Notes under the pieces: generated by a model | What the model saw: the letters and a program-made list of their open reading frames with translations, nothing else | Database searches by the model: none | Told to the model about the DNA's origin: nothing | Assembly: GCA_029207755.1 (NCBI GenBank) | Contig: JARCOQ010000008.1 | Coordinates: 31,594,521 to 31,658,520 of the forward strand | DNA: 64,000 nt | Direction of reading: 5' to 3' | DNA from: Chamaea fasciata | Taxonomy: Eukaryota; Chordata; Aves; Passeriformes; Sylviidae | Position numbers and translations under genes: made by a program | Shown here: positions 60,434 through 64,000 of the stretch, in pieces | Position numbering within the stretch: position 1 is the first letter of the stretch | Layout of the letters: each line of letters begins with the position of its first letter

Positions 60434-60994
60434 TTAGGGCTGTGACTTTCTGCAACAACTTCTGTGTGACAGGTCAGATCTGGCAACGTAATCTAATCCA
60501 ACAGCCAATATCCCAAGTAATTTCTTCTTAGCTGAAGCTAAAACACAATACCCCATTCTGATCTTTCTTGACTTGCCAGCTGCCGTTAGCAGCCAGTCGC
60601 ACTCGGATATTGTCTCCCTCAAATCCCTTGTCTCTGCCTCCTCCTGCCAGGCTGCCGCCACTGCCTCAAGGTGTCCTTCAGATATCATCTCTGCTTCCTT
60701 CTCAACTTTCTGCAAAACTTCCCCAGGGCTCGCCTTCCCATCCTTTTCCCTTGGTTAAGGTCACACACAAGCTCAAACTGAACAGCCGTCTCCTTCTCTC
60801 CAGTTCCATTCGCTTCCTTTTTTAAATTCTAACTTGGGGTTGCTTTTCTGACGTATCCTCAGGGAAGAGGTCAGCAGCTCAAGGCCAGCATCAGTATCAC
60901 TAAGCTTTAAACATCTCTGGACAGTATCCTGCTTCCCTGGAGGCCTCAGCATCCTCCCTCCCTCTGGCACTCCTGAGGTGGGGACGAGACCCAC
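60434..60994 (-). pseudogene. Coding-like but broken stretch, family unknown
   Basis: On the minus strand two open segments lie in the same register (60773-60994 and 60434-60761), separated by three closely spaced stops (within 60762-60775). The second segment is rich in Glu, Ala, Lys and Arg (for example VEKEAEMISEGHLEAVAAAW) and looks alpha-helical. The base composition is higher in G and C than the flanks. It resembles a decayed coding sequence such as a retrocopy or a mobile-element protein. I recognise no family, and chance is possible. Confidence 0.2.
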
Positions 60995-62368
60995 AGCACA
61001 CGCCCACCACTCAGCTTGAGCGCTGGAGCTCCCTTTGCCATCAGCACCGAGAAATCAGCATTTTAAAGCATAATTCACTCAAACTATTTCACCAGTTAAA
61101 TTTAAAATGAAATAAATCACACCCTCATCTGCAGCAGTTGCATTAGTTTCATAGCTCAGGACTGTGGAGAGTCTTTAATTAAGCTGATGACTCTGATTCT
61201 AGGTGTTCCTTCCCTCAGCTCCCTTGGGTCAGCATACATTGCTGTGAATCACTCTTGGTTCCATTCACAGTGTAACAAACCTGCCTGTCTCATTCTCTCT
61301 CTTTGAAACAAAAAGCCCCCAAGGCATTCTGCCACATCGGGCGCCTCATTTTTAAGAATCACAGAAGTTAATTTTGCTTTGCTTCTGGCACACGCTGCCA
61401 GTAACACTGGGTGTTGTCAGCACGTGAGAAGTCAAAGTCACTGATCCAAAAACCCGTCAAACGATTAACACAGCACAGTCACAAACCTGGATGCTGCATA
61501 ACTTAACATTTATAATTCAATTTGAGGACCTCAGATAAAAATCTTTAAACAGGAAGGGTCCTAAGCCAATTCCAAAGCAATGCTCAGGTGTTAGATTGCA
61601 TGCTGGTCTTACTATGCTAAGCTTAAGAATGAAATACTGAACAAAATAAGCACAAAATTTTCTTAACGCATGGTTAGAAAAAAAGTTTTGGATTAAAGAA
61701 TGAAAAGGAATAAATTCCTCATGACATGGTATCCGTTCAGGACAGTGTTATGTAACACTCACAGACCCATACCTTAAGTAGCTTCAAATAGAATTAAACT
61801 TAATGCCCTACTCCTTAATGTAATGATGGGCAGTAGGAAAAATTTTATATGATTACAGTCCAGGAAAGTAATAATCCATTATTAATTATAATTTGCCACC
61901 ATGTTCATGTATCTTTGTGTTTATTAAAGTGACTGCCTTCTAAATTCCTATGGTCAGCATTACACTGAAAGCCATGAATTGTCTATGTTTTAGGATACAT
62001 AGGGGAGGTGTTGGCTATATATTATATATATCAAACTTGTACCACAGAATTCAGTATATATTCACGCATATGACAGTACTTGCACTTTTTGCTAATTGCT
62101 TTTAAGTTTTATGAAAAGAGCAGGGAATTAAGAGTGGAAAGTTTTGGAAGCATATTGACAATTTGTAGGCAAGGAAGTGCCAGCAAACATACCTCACCAG
62201 CAAGGTCACAGCAGGAAACAGGACTGAGGTCCCCTGCAAGGAGAGACCCCGACCACTTCCATCGTGGCTGTGGAATGCTGGGCACACACAGGGCCTGAGC
62301 ATCAGACCCAGGGAGACATTGTGCTGCTCCTTATGGCATCAGCTGGGGATTTGATAGCAACCCTTTCC
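60995..62368. other. Noncoding, mostly unique sequence
   Basis: No gene recognised. The TATATATTATATATATC stretch near 62016-62032 is a short AT repeat. Open frames are at most 72 codons. Confidence 0.6.
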
Positions 62369-62390
62369 CTCTCTCTCTCTCTCTCTCTCT
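62369..62390 (+). repeat. (CT)11 microsatellite
   Basis: Eleven perfect CT units followed by TTTTAG. A likely polymorphic marker. The pyrimidine run ending in TTTTAG also looks like a splice acceptor, but no exon follows. Confidence 0.95.
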
Positions 62391-63548
62391 TTTAGTTTTT
62401 ATCTAGTGCTGGTCAACTAATCTTGATGCTGCCTTTGACATGGAGGAATTCTTTATTCATAGAGTGGAAGGGGAAAATATAAGCATTACAAATGGTGGTT
62501 TTTTCCCCTCTTTCCTGCCTCTTATTATTATTTCTACTGCTTTTAATAGAGAAAGGTCCCAGTTACTCTCTGGTAATACAGATGTTGGCAAGGAGACTTA
62601 AAAAATACAGAAAGATAATACATGAAAATGGGAAGATTTAGAAGGTATGATTTGTTCTTCATATTTCCACCTAGAGACCTCTAGTTTGTCTTCCCCACAC
62701 ATATGAATGTGTCATCATGCGCATAGTTTTGGTTACAAAATACAAATAAATCACACCAGCAACTCCACTCAACAAAAATGCATTCAGGCAACACTTAAGG
62801 TGTTTCTATCACGCTCCATGCCACTCTCCTTGATGAGTGCTATAATCTATAATTTTTGGAGTCCCCTAACAGGTCACTATACACCTCCAGACAGAGTCTC
62901 AAGAACAGAACAAACACAGGAGCATTGTACATTTGCTCAGTGCCTTAGAAAATAGAAATATTTCCTTTGTTCTAAGCGTGCATTTTGAGCTGGCCACATG
63001 CTGAAGGTGACAGTGAGCTGTGTCCCCGTGGCCAGGCTGCCTCCTGCCACCACCACACTGTGCTTCCCCAGAGATGCAGCTCCTCACACAGCGAGACAAA
63101 CACGTTGGCACATGGCACAACACTGCTCTAATTCCATATTGCCTTAAACAAAATACCATGCAAACCTATTCCATTTAAATGTACCACTTATTTGGTTGGG
63201 TTTTTTGGGGGTTTTTTTGCATTATTATGCTGCCATAGAATGTGTTCCTACCAATAACACAGCCCTGTGTCACTTGTGCCCTTCGCTATGTATCCTGGCT
63301 AGTTCATAATTGAACACTCACTGAGATTATCTGTTAGTGACTTGCTTTTGATGTAATGGATTTCAGAAATGCTGCTCTCATTTTAAGGGATTTATTTCCT
63401 AAGCAGCTGGTAGATTGCAGTGATTCTCCTATCTGCACAAGACCTGGTGTTTGCACATCCTGCGGGCATTCAAAGATCCAAATACCTGAAGTTTCAACCC
63501 AAAAAGTGTGAGGGAGCAGCCTTTATGACCACAACAGCTACATATGAA
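62391..63548. other. Noncoding sequence with a G/T tract
   Basis: Unique sequence with a G-interrupted T tract at 63191-63219 and no recognisable gene. Confidence 0.6.
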
Positions 63549-64000
63549 TCTCTCTCTCTCTCTTTGTAGGAGGATGTGAGTTTGCAGTTTGCAGGAGTGG
63601 GCAGATGTTCCCTGCTAAACCACAGGTTTGATTTTAAAAAAATTAGTTGCTCTAACACATAGATGTCCAAAGGGAACACTACAAACCCCCTTAAATTCTT
63701 TGCTCCTCAACCTACTTGTAAATAAGAAAACAATTAGTATACCGCTTCTCATCAATTAGCAGGCGCTAAAACACAACCACAATAAACCTGAAATGTAAAA
63801 ATTGCTGATACAGTCCCTGGACACTGATGAAACTTGGTGCAGAATTTTTACTAAGGACATATCTGCACTTTCCTTTTATAGTTTACAATCTAAGAGCTAA
63901 TGAATAAATAAAAGTGAAAGGAAGGCAGGAAAGAAAGAAGAGTAAAAGGTTAAAACATACATATTATATTACACAGTAATTATGTGCTTCTGAAATGCCA
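63549..64000. other. Short (TC)7 repeat and noncoding sequence
   Basis: A (TC)7 run at 63549-63562 ends in TTTGTAG, acceptor-like. The following frame is open for 30 codons to a TAG near 63659, with no recognisable peptide. A purine-rich stretch lies at 63913-63949. Confidence 0.5.

Overview
This window looks like noncoding nuclear DNA from a bird, most likely a songbird. The main evidence is five 5'-truncated 3' ends of CR1 LINE retrotransposons. They carry the avian hallmarks: ATTCTATG-like terminal octamers, seen here as CATAGAAT on the + strand, and the C-terminal tail of the CR1 ORF2 protein. The rest is AT-rich unique sequence with many short A or T runs and G-interrupted T tracts. Bacterial-style gene packing, ribosomal RNA, tRNA genes, CRISPR arrays and operons are all absent. 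I could not identify a single functional protein-coding gene. The longest open frames (160, 147, 146, 144 and 135 codons) resemble no family I recognise and overlap other frames, as expected by chance. The window therefore reads as a gene desert or the inside of a very long intron. Nothing in it names the locus.

Layout. 1-32350: unique AT-rich sequence without recognisable mobile elements. It has several blocks with the texture of conserved noncoding elements (about 7.3-7.7, 10.9-11.1, 16.0-16.15, 19.5-19.8, 26.9-27.9, 31.3-31.6 and 31.9-32.16 kb), plus small tandem repeats near 12.5-12.8 kb. 32350-40000: a cluster of repeat relics, with three CR1 3' ends (32.36, 35.26, 39.53 kb), two older CR1 reverse-transcriptase core fragments (35.1 and 36.8 kb) and a probable ancient SINE relic (33.5 kb). 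A GC-rich patch lies at 35.7-36.3 kb, followed by a composite splice acceptor/donor at 36.42 kb. 40000-50000: unique sequence with a perfect 20-bp tandem duplication (41.3 kb), a long G/T tract (41.6 kb) and two diverged copies of a 73-bp sequence 1.5 kb apart (41.5 and 43.0 kb). 50000-64000: an AT-rich 16-bp repeat, a polypurine tract, two more CR1 ends (50.88 and 53.87 kb), an A38 run (57.76 kb), several GC-richer patches, a coding-like but broken stretch on the minus strand (60.4-61.0 kb) and a (CT)11 microsatellite.

No gene network can be described. The candidates most worth a second look are the recursive-splice-like site at 36.42 kb, the 73-bp repeat pair, the one-sided orientation of all seven CR1 fragments, and the conserved-element-like blocks at 26.9-27.9 and 31.3-32.2 kb. 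All conservation calls are impressions from sequence texture, since no alignment could be run.
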